A stretch of DNA of 64,000 nucleotides from Cladopsammia gracilis (taxonomy: Eukaryota > Cnidaria > Anthozoa > Scleractinia > Dendrophylliidae), in the NCBI GenBank assembly GCA_022457155.1, contig JAJGOT010000114.1, forward strand, positions 699,001-763,000. Reading direction: 5' to 3'. Of this stretch, positions 23,101 through 35,100 are shown piece by piece. The notes beneath the pieces were generated by a model. It was not told where the DNA came from and did no database searches. It saw only the letters and a list, made by a program, of their open reading frames with translations. The stretch's first letter is position 1; each line of letters starts with the position of its first letter. A program made the position numbers and the translations under genes.

Positions 23101-26100
23101 TTTAAATCCTCTCTTGCTTTATAATAAACATAACTCAACAATGTACTCAGTGGCATTTACTTTTGCCTTAATATGGTACGTCAGAAGGACCACCCCGCCT
23201 GTAGCATTGGGAGGGGACCACTGGCCAGCTCCAATTGTCTTGGAGTTAACTTAACTTAATGTCATTTAGCCATATAATAATTAACATGGAGTTTTATTTT
23301 GTTTGATGTAGTGGTGATCAGGGACATGTCTACAAAGATGCCATTTTTATTTCAACACATAAATTTGTGGGTGGAGTAGAGACACCAGGTATATGTACAG
23401 TACATTAAAATTTGTAAAGTACAAGGTCATGTACTCTTTTTAAATTCATAGCAGAAAGCCACATCACCCTACTGTTGGTCTCATGCAGACCTGAAGAATT
23501 ATTTATTGACATCCAGTTCAAATCGAAATTAAGGAAGTGTTGTTTTTTATGGAGTACTCGGAGAAACAACTCTGCAAGGAAGGCAAGAAACAATGACTCA
23601 ATAAAGCTGAGTACAGGATTCAATTCTGAAACAGATTTATGTGGGAGGGGGTGCTCATTCGCCATGGTGCCATCCCTGTTTCTCCTACTAAATACCTTAA
23701 AATTAAACCTTGGCCATTTTATATCACAAAGCCTTGTACTAGTGTATAATTATGTTGTTAGTAGTTCAAATTTTTCTTTGGTTTAAAATTTTCAGACCAG
23801 TTTAATAATTATTGGTTTTCTTTGACTCAAACTCATTATTATTTTATCATAATCTCAGACAAAGGAAAACACAAATGTAACTGGTTTGAAAAGATTTCAA
23901 ATTTCAAACCAAAAAAAAATTTGAACCACAACATATACAAACTATTTTGATATTTTTTTGTGTGTGAACAGGAATCCTTGTAGCCAAGAAGAACTTATTT
24001 AGGAACCCTGTTCCTTCAGGTTGTGGTGGAGGCTCAGTGTTTTATGTAAGTGTGAAACATTTGTAAACAATACTATTCTAGATTTTACTGGTTAGACAGA
24101 TTCTTTGTCCATTCCAAAGGATTGAGCAAGGCATACAGTATGTCTCATCAGGGCCAGAACTTGGCTCTGGTTTCTGTAAAAAGGCTAATTGAAAGCGAGT
24201 TAAAGAGCACACTTAATCCATGAGGTGCTAGGCTATGTAGACTCCTGTAATTAAGTTAATAACATAATTTTTCAATCAATAATTATGATAGTTTATGGGC
24301 AGCCAGTGAAGGTGATGAAAAATTGGAGTAATATGAAAAAATCTAGGTGAACCAGTCACAAGTCAGGCTATGGTATTTTGGACTCTCTGAAGTCTGTTAT
24401 GTTATATTGTGTTTTTCCAGAAAATACCCATACCCACCCCATGAAATGTTTTTTGGTTCAAACACTCACCACCCCCCCCCCCCCCTTCCCCTCCCCCACC
24501 ACTCTCTCACCCCTCCCCCACCTGTCTGGAAATTCCAGTTTAGCTTCATGCTGTCCTTTAAAATGTTTGGCTTTAGAGAGCCCCTCCCCCTGAGAATTTC
24601 CAATTATGTGCTACTGGTTGTTTACCATTTGCCCAAAAAATGCGGAGATTCCAGTTAGAATGTAAATGGCAATGCTAATTTGGTCTTCCCAAATGGAAAA
24701 TTTCCGGAGAAAACGGGATTTCTTGAAAGATAGTCCAAAATTCCCAAACGGAATTTCCAAACGGATAGACTGCAAAACAGTCGTTTTTTTCTCCCGCTGG
24801 CTCGCTTGCAAAGGCGCAAAGCAACAAAAGCGTCCGAAGCGTGGATACCTGCACGCGAAGCGCGCGAGCCTTACACGCCCATAGGGCGAGAAAAAGTGTA
24901 TCTCTCCTCAGTCCCACTCTCCATATTCACACTCTCTCCAGCCCTTTCGTTCAAAGACCGTGCGCATTCTTATGACCAACGCAAAAAATACGACTGTTTT
25001 GCAGTCTACCAAACGGAAAATGTATGTTCCATTAAATTTTGTTCCTTGCTACTATTTCCAGGCCTTTTGACTTTTATTACCTGTGGAAATGCCGGGGAAA
25101 TGGAACATGCACATCCCGTGGAAATATTAATTTTATTTGGGGCTTTGGTGCATCCCATTAACTGCAATGTTCAACCAACCAGTTTTTCTGATTAAATGGT
25201 AAACAACCACTGTTTTGTCTGTTTAGGTGACAGAGAACTCTCATAGGTACCTAAAGGAAATTGAGATGAGGGAAGAGTCCGGTACACCAGCTATTGTGGG
25301 GGCCATCAGAGCTGGACTGGTCTTTCAACTTAAACAGGTTTGTCTCATGATTTGGTCACTTAAGATGTGGGTTGCGAGCTTTCAACCATTTAGGCCCCGT
25401 CTACACGTATCCGTTTTCGTTTGAAAACGCAAAAGTTTCTTTCCGTTTTTCAAAATCTCGAATCGTTTTTGCCTGTCCACACGTATACGCAAAAACACTG
25501 AAAACGCTTCAAATGCCTCTAAAGAGCATGCGCGCCACTGATTTTAGCCGAGCCTGCGAGTTGTTTGTGGCTGTTCATCGCTTTTATCGCATGCGCAGTG
25601 GACTGAATTCGACCTCTTGACGTCATCGTTTTCGAAAAGTTCCGTTTTCGGGTGTCCACACGAGAACGCGAAAACACCGTTTTCAAAAGTTTCCACTTTC
25701 GAAAGCGTTTTCAAAAGTTTCCGTTTTCGGTGACCGTTTTCATCGGATACGTGTGGACGGGAAGCGAAAACGGAAAAAAACTTTTGCGTTTTCAAACGAA
25801 AACGGATACGTGTGGACGGGGCCTTAGTGTTAGTCTTCATCAGGCGATGGAGTAGATTAGTTGTGTAAGAGATCCCCCATCGACTCCATCTCCTGATGAA
25901 GACCAGCAGCAAGCGGTTAAAATGTCTCGATCCACATGAAAAATATATATCCTTTCAGTGCAGTGCAGTGCAGTGCAGGAAGTCTGATTGGACAACTGGT
26001 GCTAATTGGGTTAAGATTTACAATGGCTACCAGTGCTTTACATCATCATAAATAGCATTGTAATTCTGGAAACAGCATAACAGTGTTGAAACACCATTGT

Positions 26101-29100
26101 GGAACCACAGTTAGTGGAATCATAGCCATTTTTAATTTTTTTTAAATTAAGTGTGTGCACTGCACGGATATTTTCACAGGAAGTTGGATCAGGTGCTATC
26201 ATGACGAGAGAGGAAGACTTATGCAGGTCAGTTTGTCATCATACAAATTCTCGCTACTCTTTCGGAGAATATTTGTTATAAAGGTAAATCCAGTCATTTT
26301 GACGCAGAGTCGGAAGTCAGATGTAGCATGACCCCATTGATGAGGTCAGATGAGGATGATGACATGACATTGACTAACATGACATGATGTTGACATGACA
26401 TTAACGGCTGTCAGATAATAGATGGACCATTAGAGCAACGGAGTGGACCCCAAGAGATTGGACCAGAAAACAGGGTCATCCAAAAACAAGATGGAGGGAT
26501 GATCTCACCAGACAGCTTGGACCTGTATGGTCGAGATTGGCTAAAGACAGACACCTGTGGGATCATTTCAGGGAGGGGTTCCTCCGCCAGGAGTGAATTT
26601 AGCCCTGATGATGATGATGGTGAATAATAAAATATAAGAATAATCAAAGCTCCCATGAGCCAACTCGTGAATACCAAACTCTCTAAAAAAGAGATTTTCT
26701 ACACCTTCGGAGTGGCACCCTACACTCTCCCAGGCATTTTGCTCAACCGACCCCTACCCCCCAACTCTAACCCTAACTCTCCACCCCCCCCCCCCCCACC
26801 CCCTACCCCCACCCCCTACCCCCTGCGTCCAACTCTCCGCCCTCCAACACCATATCCATGGGTAAGACAGGTGACCAATACATATTGCAGGCTCGATGTT
26901 AACAACGGATTGAGCGGGTTAACACTCATTAACATCTCTCAAACTGACCTTGGACATCTTATGAGGTTTTACACAACGTATTTTTTATCGTTATACCGTA
27001 GTACTGACGTACACGAGAACAGAACCCCATTTTATTGGGCAGAGAACTGAGAGAACAGAGATCCGGCTAAGCAAAGAGTAGCGTTTTGGGGTTTAGCATT
27101 GATCTACAGTGTTTAGGGTTAAGCACTGATTTGAAAACGGTTAGCTTTCATTTATTGTTATGGGTAACTCTATAAATATGTTAAAAATGACATCTCCCGG
27201 CTGCTTATCCAGTTGGTATAGTGGATAAGGATATTAGTTATGAAGCGAACGACTCGTGTTCGAGACATACACTATACTGATCTTTTTTTCTTATTTTACT
27301 TTAAGTGTGAAATAGGTTTTACTTCATGTAACTTAAAGCGAAAAGGAAAGGTCAGTTTGAGAGATGTTAACGAGTGTTAACCAGCCGAGCAAGCACTGAA
27401 TCAAGTGAAAATTCTACCTAAATGCCACAACTCATTCTATTCTTCGCAAATTTACAAGTTAATAAAACTGAGAATTCTTTTCTAAACAGGAAAGCACTGG
27501 CCACATGGAACAGCAGCGAAAATCTTGTTCTTCTGGGGAATACAGCAGTCTCACGGCTTCCAATCTTCTCCTTTCTAATCAGGCACCCAATCTCTGGGGT
27601 GTTCTTACATCACAACTATGTGTGTGCCCTGCTAAATGATCTGTTTGGCATACAGGCCCGTGGAGGCTGTGCATGTGCCGGCCCCTATGCACAGGTACCC
27701 TACATTTTTGTTTCTTTTTTTAACCCAGTATAAGTTTGAGGAAAGCAATTTTTACTCTTCACTCCAGACCTAGAGTCAATAATGGAGACATGTAGTGTAA
27801 TTCTAACTTTTGAGTCTGTGAACGAAATCCTATGGTGTGAACATTCAAATGAAACCTCTTTGGTAGTACTTTTGCATGGTACCATTTGTTTTTCAAAATT
27901 TTGCAAAATATAGTTTGGGATTTTTCTCAAATTTTGCTGTTTGGCACTCTTGGGAGTTAAAGGGTTAATACCTGTGACATTATAAAAATGTTCATACTTT
28001 AGGATGATGTAACTTGGTCTCATTGTGGTTTAGTTTTGTCCATTGATCGTACAAAAAAGAACATTTTGGAAGTCAACATATGTTTATTATTAAATTTGGA
28101 TCCACTAAACTTATATAGGTATAAACCCGTCTAGGTCCACGGTTGAGGGTTGACGGTTGCTGGTAAAATAAGTTACCTTCATTGTTGGGTTTCAAGATGA
28201 TCACATTTTTGTCCATTTTATGCCTGGTTCACACTAGCGACATAACAGCGAGGTCATGCAAATGCAAAACACAACTTATATTGATGTTTTATGTCACCAA
28301 TGTGAACAATAAACACTTAATGACTGGTCCCGAGAGAAACAGTGAATTTTGTTTCCCGAGGGGTCAGTCATTAAGTGATTTGTTATAGGAACACAAAAAA
28401 CACAACACAACACAGTTTGAAAAACGCACTGAGGACTCAAGGAAAACATCAATCGCATCATAATCATGCCACCTTTTGTCATGCTCTGATCAAGTGCGCT
28501 AGCGGTCAACAGTGCACTGTTACCCTCTGACGTCAAAAATGTTGCCCACTTTCGCAAATGTCGCCCGCTTAGGACAATTGGCGGGAAACAGTTTGTTTGT
28601 TAGATGTCATGTGACCATGAATCAACCAATGAACATGCGTATTGAGAAAAACTCCAGCTATATAACAACACAGCATAAAGCAGTTTTCAATTGAGTGTGG
28701 TAAAACCAAAACCAAAGTAATTACTCTGACCAATCACAGCAGTCGTAAACAATCCAATGAACCAATCAGAGCTCGAAGCAATTACATGTCGGCGGCGCCA
28801 AGCGCGGGAAAACGCGTGCGAGCAAGTCACGATTGGTTTTGGTTTTACTTCTGATTGGTCGAGAATGTGGCGCGAGATTTTTTAGCCAATCACAAAGCGT
28901 AGCAATGCAAAACCAAAGCAATTGTGTAATTACTTTCGATACTCAATTGAAAACTGCTCTAAAGCATAATAGGAACATAATAACAAACTTAAGGAAAAAA
29001 AGATGTTTACTTCGTGTCGTTATGTCCATGTTCTTATGTCGTTATGTTGCTAGTGTAAATCAGGCTTTTTTCTTAAGGCTTCACCTTCTGTTGTCCGTTG

Positions 29101-32100
29101 ACGGCATAAAATCCCTTCATTGGTCTGTTGAAGATTGAAATTTATACCTGAAGACCCTCTTGTAAGAAATGTAGTTAGTTACTTTTGATATTCTGACTAG
29201 CATCATTGAAGTCTTAAAATAGGAGAATTGTAAAATGGATCTCCTTTGATCTTTGTCCTAGAATCTTTTGGGAATAAATGAGCAACTGGCAAAAGAAATA
29301 GAGGAACTCCTATTGGAAGACAGGTGTGTGATTGTATTCATTTAATTTTTTTTCAATTGTCACTTCCTCTTTCATGTACTACCATTGGTTGTCCATGCAG
29401 CTGGGCTTATTTTTTTATGGAGAGGGCTTATTTCCACTAAGGTAGATTGTTATTATTTTAAGAAGGGAACTTTGCAGTGACGTGCTGTGAGCTTTGCTAC
29501 TAAAACATATTCTAGACAAGAAGGATGCGTTACTCACGAACTGAATCATCTCAATTGGCCAACACTAAAACATAGAAGAAAAGTTGCCAGACTAATACCC
29601 CATTCACACCAACGGTTAAGCATGTTTAAATGTTGTTTAGTTTATCTGTTTTTAGCCTCTATCTTGAACGTTTTTATTTAAATGTATATGACTCATACTA
29701 CCTGGAGTGGTAATAAAAGTCAATAAAGTTGCTTTTAGTAAAGATTTCACTCCAAATATTACGGCACGTTTGGGGGTATTTTTCTAAACCTGTTTTAAAT
29801 TAAACAACATTTAAACATGTTTAAGCGTTGGTGTGAACGGGGTATAACTCTAATGTATAAGATGTCCACTGCATGACCAAGCAGCGATAAATGTCCCACC
29901 TTATGTAAAACATAAAACTGTAAGGAAAACTAAATATTCTGATCCAATGAAATTTATTCAAATGCAAACGTCATGTGACGAATACAAATTTAATTTTTGA
30001 TCCAGGACAATTAATCATTGGAATAGTTTAATTAATCACATATTATAAACATGACCTCAACCAGCAATTTTAAGGCAGGTGTTAATGATTATCTCCTTGC
30101 CTAAGTTAGCCTAACTTAGGCAAGGAGATGATAATAGTGCAAATAAAACTGATGATAATTAGTCCGCATTTTTATTTGCGCTATTATTTACATTTCGCAC
30201 TTTGCACTGAAACTTGCTGTATGTCCATTAGGATTTTGAAAGTAAATTATGTAGATGTAGATGTAGATGTTTGCGTTTCAAAATGTTTTGGCTTGTGAGT
30301 AGATGTAATTTGACATCTGAAATATAAGAACATTTGGTCAGGACTTTTCTGTGGTACTGTTTATATTGCTGTAGAAGATGATTCTAATTTTTGAGTCTGG
30401 ATAAAATCCTAAAGTCTAACCATTCAAATGAAAACTATTGAGCAGTACTTTCCTGTGGTGCTGTTTATTATGCTGTACAAGGTGGTCCTAACTTTTGAGT
30501 CTGTGGATGAAATCCTAAAGTGTGACCATTCAAATGAAAGCTATTGAGCAGTACTTTCCTGTGGTACTGTTTATGTTGTTGTACAAGGTGGTTTAACTTG
30601 TGAGTACCTTGTGAATGAGGTGTCGCCATTAAAATAAAAGTTTCTGAGCATTAGATGACTTGTTAACCTTGTTTACTTCAATAACTATTTCTAAACCTGC
30701 AAACTTTAAAGGCGCCCCGGTTAGTTATATATCAACCATTTAATCGTTTCTCTTCTTCCACAAACTCGTTTTCATTTGCTTATCTTCGTTTTCTTTGTGA
30801 ACAGCCGTTTGGACAGGGTTCATCTCCGACGCTATCATGAATATTCTGAACGAGAAATTTTACGGTGAGTTTCTCAAAACGATACTTTAGTGGCTGTACG
30901 TATTTCTCGCCTTTTCCGTGTAACCGTTCTCACCAGGCGTGCGTTTCTCGAAAGTCGCGAAAAGCTGTGTTACATGCAGAATATTTATCGAATAAAATTT
31001 CGGTTTTTGTTGATTTTGAAAGCTAAGCAATAAAATCTTTCGTTTACAAGCTCAAGTTGAGCTACTTTGCGGGCTAAAAACTTCAACGTCATTCGTTAAA
31101 AACTAAATTTAAAAAATGGCTTTTGGAACCGAAAAGTCTTCGGCAGTCTCGAGAATCGCATATCAGTATCCTAAACTATTTAGAAATCTTGATAAAACTA
31201 AGTTCCTCAAATATTCCTAAGTTGGAAAATAAGAGTTAGTTCAAATTCAATTATCTATATGTTATATGCAGACCCGGTTTTGTGCGGCTAAATCTACCCT
31301 ACTTCATGTCCAACACTGCTGTTGAGTTTGTTTTAAAAGCCGTGAAGATGGTTGCAGAACATGGCTGGAAACTTCTTCCACAGGTAAAAATGTACTTCTT
31401 CAAAAGTTCGTGAAAAACGTTTTCACAATGTTTTTTTTTTGCTGGCATAGTGAATAGTTTTCTTGTTTAAATTATAACTATAGTTCCTACTTGTTTTACT
31501 GAAATTATTATTTCTTCTTCAGTAATCAAATTGTGTGTTTTTCTGTTGCATTTAGTACATGTTCAACCCTGAGACTGGAGAATGGAAACACAGAAAACAC
31601 CAGGTAACACAAGACAGTTAACTACGAGGTAGCGTAATTGTCCCTTTCCGATGAAGGAATGAAATAGGAGATAATTACTAGCAGGCTATGAAACAAATCG
31701 GCCCTTTGATTCGGTTCTGTGTTTCTAAGTTCAATAATTGGTTAATTTCTCCCTGAGAAAGGTCCGTGCAATCTGTTTAAATGTTTCTAACCAATCAAAT
31801 CAAACGTGCCACTTTTTGGGCCAATCAGGAGCTAGCATGCTAGCATGGCGGCGTGCAATGAGATGCGTGCGCCTTCCACGCATTTTCCCTCGCTTTTCGC
31901 CTGCTGCATGCTTCAACTTTTAGTTCCAATATTGGTGCATGCTTCAACTTTTAGTTCCAATATTGGTTTATCATTGCCAATGATTTGAATAGGTCCGCAG
32001 CTGTGCTGTTTTTCGCTTTATCCTTCACTGTTGTGTCCGGCTATAGGTATTTCGTGACCGGAAGTGGCTTGGCTCAATCTCGTACTCAGAAGGTCACATG

Positions 32101-35100
32101 ACTTATCCATCTTCCCCTGCGATCGCTGAAGGAGCTCCAAGTTCTTACACGGTGAGAATCTATGAGTTGCTTTCATTTTAGTTTTGAGAATTTGTTGGTA
32201 CATCAGTCTCTTCTCGATCAATGCGGTTTCCGCTCGTTGATGGTTTTCTTTATTCTCATCTACTTGACAATGTACTGATCTTGCTTTGACACAAATTATT
32301 TTTATTATTGTTTAATTTAAGGAGTGCCTCGGAAAAGCTGAGGAAGTACTCTTGAAATCGTCTTCAAACAGGGTAATGATAAAGTGTTTTATTTGCATAT
32401 CTCAATATACAAATTGACAATTTTAGAACAGTGGCCATTTACTATCCCCTTTAATTTTTTATATTCCGCAAGCTGGCTCCGGGTTCAGTTGTGGCGAAAA
32501 CTCTTGAAATTTGTAGCTGAAGCGATAAATTGGCATCTCGCTACACTGGAACTAAAAAATAGTAAACTTGGAAAGCTCGCTAATGTGTCACTATTCAATT
32601 AAATGAAAGCTGTTGAGCAGTACTTTCCTGTGGTGCTGTTCATTATGCCCAACACGGTGGTTCTAACTTTCGAGTATGTGGATGAAATCCTATTAAAAGT
32701 GTGACCATTCAAATGAAATCTATATTGAGCAGTACTTTCTTGTTGTACTGTTTACGTTTTTTTTTAGTTTTGAGTCTGTGGATGAAATCCACTGTGACCA
32801 CTTTAATAACAACTATTAAGCAGCATTTTCCTGGCATGTTGATTTTTAGAGTCTAGATATTATGTAACAAGAAATTTGGCAATGAAAGAACTATTTTTTA
32901 TCATTTCTTTCAGGCTATCAACATTGTTGGTGATCAAACGTTATTGCTGGGAGAAGAAGGCGAAAAGCTGCGCTGGTTTTTACTCCCCAGCGAAGCGGCG
33001 CAGCTGCTAAGTGGAAAACAACTTGCGCGATTTCCTATGACAGCACCTTTTACGCCACCACAATGGAATAATGGCTTGTGTGTCTCGGAGAGAACTAATT
33101 TGACAGGGGCTGACTGTATTGAATCTTCTGAAAGGGCTTCTTTTATTCCCCAAGAACAATTGTCATCAAAATTTAGCGAAAAAAATACCACCCTTGGAGA
33201 AAATTTAAAGGAAAGTAAATTTGTCAGCGACGTGGCAGACGGTAGTTATGTTGCTGATGGTGAAATCAACGAAAGAAACGATGGTCGTTCTTTTTGTAGT
33301 GGCGAGAAATGCGATGACTGTGCCGGAGGAAGAGATTTGTCCGCATCTAAGGATTTGAAGAAATCTCAAAATCCTGTGGCGAATTTTGACGATAAATCTT
33401 TCGAAGACGATAAGGGTGGTTCCGCGAGACTTGAGTCTGAAAATATGGATTCAAAACGTGGAGATAAAGAGCTGTGCTTAGAAAGAAGGAACGATGGAAT
33501 TAATGTTGGTTTAGACGAGTTAGGGTCATTGCAGTTCTGTAAGGATGGAAGGACATTAAATGTTACTGTAGATGAGGAATCATCTAATGGACAAAACGGA
33601 TTTAGTTCCCTTATTGATAGCGAAAAAGAGAGAAAAGAATCAAATGCTGTTGACCAGGCTTCAAGTACAAACACTTCTGAAGAAATTCTGGTTACTAAAA
33701 ACAGCGATCCTGTTACGAACTCAGAGGTTGTTTGTCGCCGGAAACCGAGAAAGAAAAAGCAAGACGAAGTGAATCCTGGCAAACCACAGTTCCATCATCC
33801 GCCCAAAAGTATTTTTAAACCAGCTGCGCAGGTAATAAAAAGTTATTCTTCCAACTGCTTACTTCTGAGAATTTATTCCATAATCCATTTACATCCCAAT
33901 TATTCCATACATTCCATTTATTCCATATTCCAAGTTGATCTATTTATTTTCTTTTTGCCCACCCCACTCCCTCCATAACCCAGTACCCACTGACATTTTG
34001 AGTACATAAAGAGTGAAAGACAAATCGAGCAGTTGTATTGTGTCTAAAGGCGCCTTCACACGACAAACTAAATGGCAAACTTCAAAAAGTTAGTAATCTC
34101 GTGTTTTCAAACGAAACACTTTCACACCACTTAACCTTGTCTCAGGGTTCTTCTCAAGGGAGGAAGAGAGAGGGCCTTGTGAAACGAGGTTGCATATAGT
34201 AATACTGAAGTTGCCGCAAACGTTCACACATCTAATGTCCACTCATAAAAATTGGCGAAAACGTTGGCTAGACAAGAAACAAGTTCTATTTGTCGCCAAC
34301 ATTTTGCCAACATGTTCGCCAACATGTTCGCCAACATGTTCGCCAACTGTTGATGTGACGTTCACACACGGACACACGCCACCTTCAGTTTGCTAAGACA
34401 AGTTTGCCAATTTTAAGTTTGTCGCGTGAAGGCAGAAAAACAAATGCAAAGTAGAAAAAGACAGTACGCGAATAAGTCATTCACTACAGTATTGAAAGAA
34501 GTCTGGGATTCGACTGTAACAAGCCTTTTTTTCCCGTTAATTAATGTTTTCGCAGGCCATGGAAGAATATGAAATGATTCGTGATGGTGATCGAGTGCTG
34601 GTATGTCTGTCAGGAGGCAAGGACTCGCTCTCACTGCTTCACACTTTGCATCAGTATCAGTTCTGCAGCAAATCCAAGGTATGCTACCACGCAACCTGTG
34701 ATCAGCAGTCAACTCTACAAGTTTTTACTCCTATAGTCAATAGGCCTTTATCACGCCCCGCCATTTTGTATAAAAACAAAAGATTTTTTGCCCGCCCAAC
34801 CTCGTTTTCAACTTTTTCACTGCGAGGCTGGGCGTTCAAAAACAAAGCATTTTATTTTCCGGGGAGTCAACATGGCCGCCGCGTGATAAAGGCCTATAGA
34901 GTGTTTTCACTCACGTGGTCTGTGGATATGCTAATTTATTTGAACAAAACAAAGTGTTTGCATTAGAAAGGAATTCAATCCCCATGGGATTAGCTTGGGA
35001 CACCAATATGGCCGCCGTTTTATTGTTTTGGGACACCAACATGGCCGCCGTGACGTCATGTGAAAACACTCTGTAGACCTCTTTAGCTTTTGTGTTTTGT

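Larger units (their letters stand above)
11182..32372 (+). other. Domain: class V PLP-dependent aminotransferase / cysteine desulfurase-like half (exons 1-19)
   Basis: Residues 1-571 of the fusion protein. Motifs run in the order expected for class V enzymes: VTYCDYTASG near residue 61, FVGNGVTGAVHKL near 130, the cofactor-stacking FEHHSNLLPW (residues 156-165), FWDYATAG with the Asp that contacts the pyridine nitrogen, FISTHKFVGG with the Schiff-base Lys K271, a GCGGGSV turn, a REESGTPAIVG motif, and ARGGCACAG with C417 and C419 where SufS-type desulfurases carry the catalytic Cys. Known family members release sulfur from cysteine or selenium from selenocysteine as an enzyme persulfide. The substrate here is inferred, not proven. 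The tail (residues 426-571) carries further conserved class V C-terminal sequence such as RLNLPYF. Confidence 0.85.

Noticed and set aside
25544..25912. 122-codon ORF and its partner on the plus strand
   Set aside because: They lie in a palindromic PIF/Harbinger-like MITE and mirror each other.
26764..26790. Telomere-like CTAACCCTAAC repeats
   Set aside because: Only two or three degenerate units within a C-rich tract; not an interstitial telomere array.
34544..34966. A separate gene starting at Met 34559 for the TtcA-like domain
   Set aside because: The conserved TtcA N-terminal sequence begins upstream in exon 20, the junction is phase 0 GT-AG, and no promoter or stop separates the halves.
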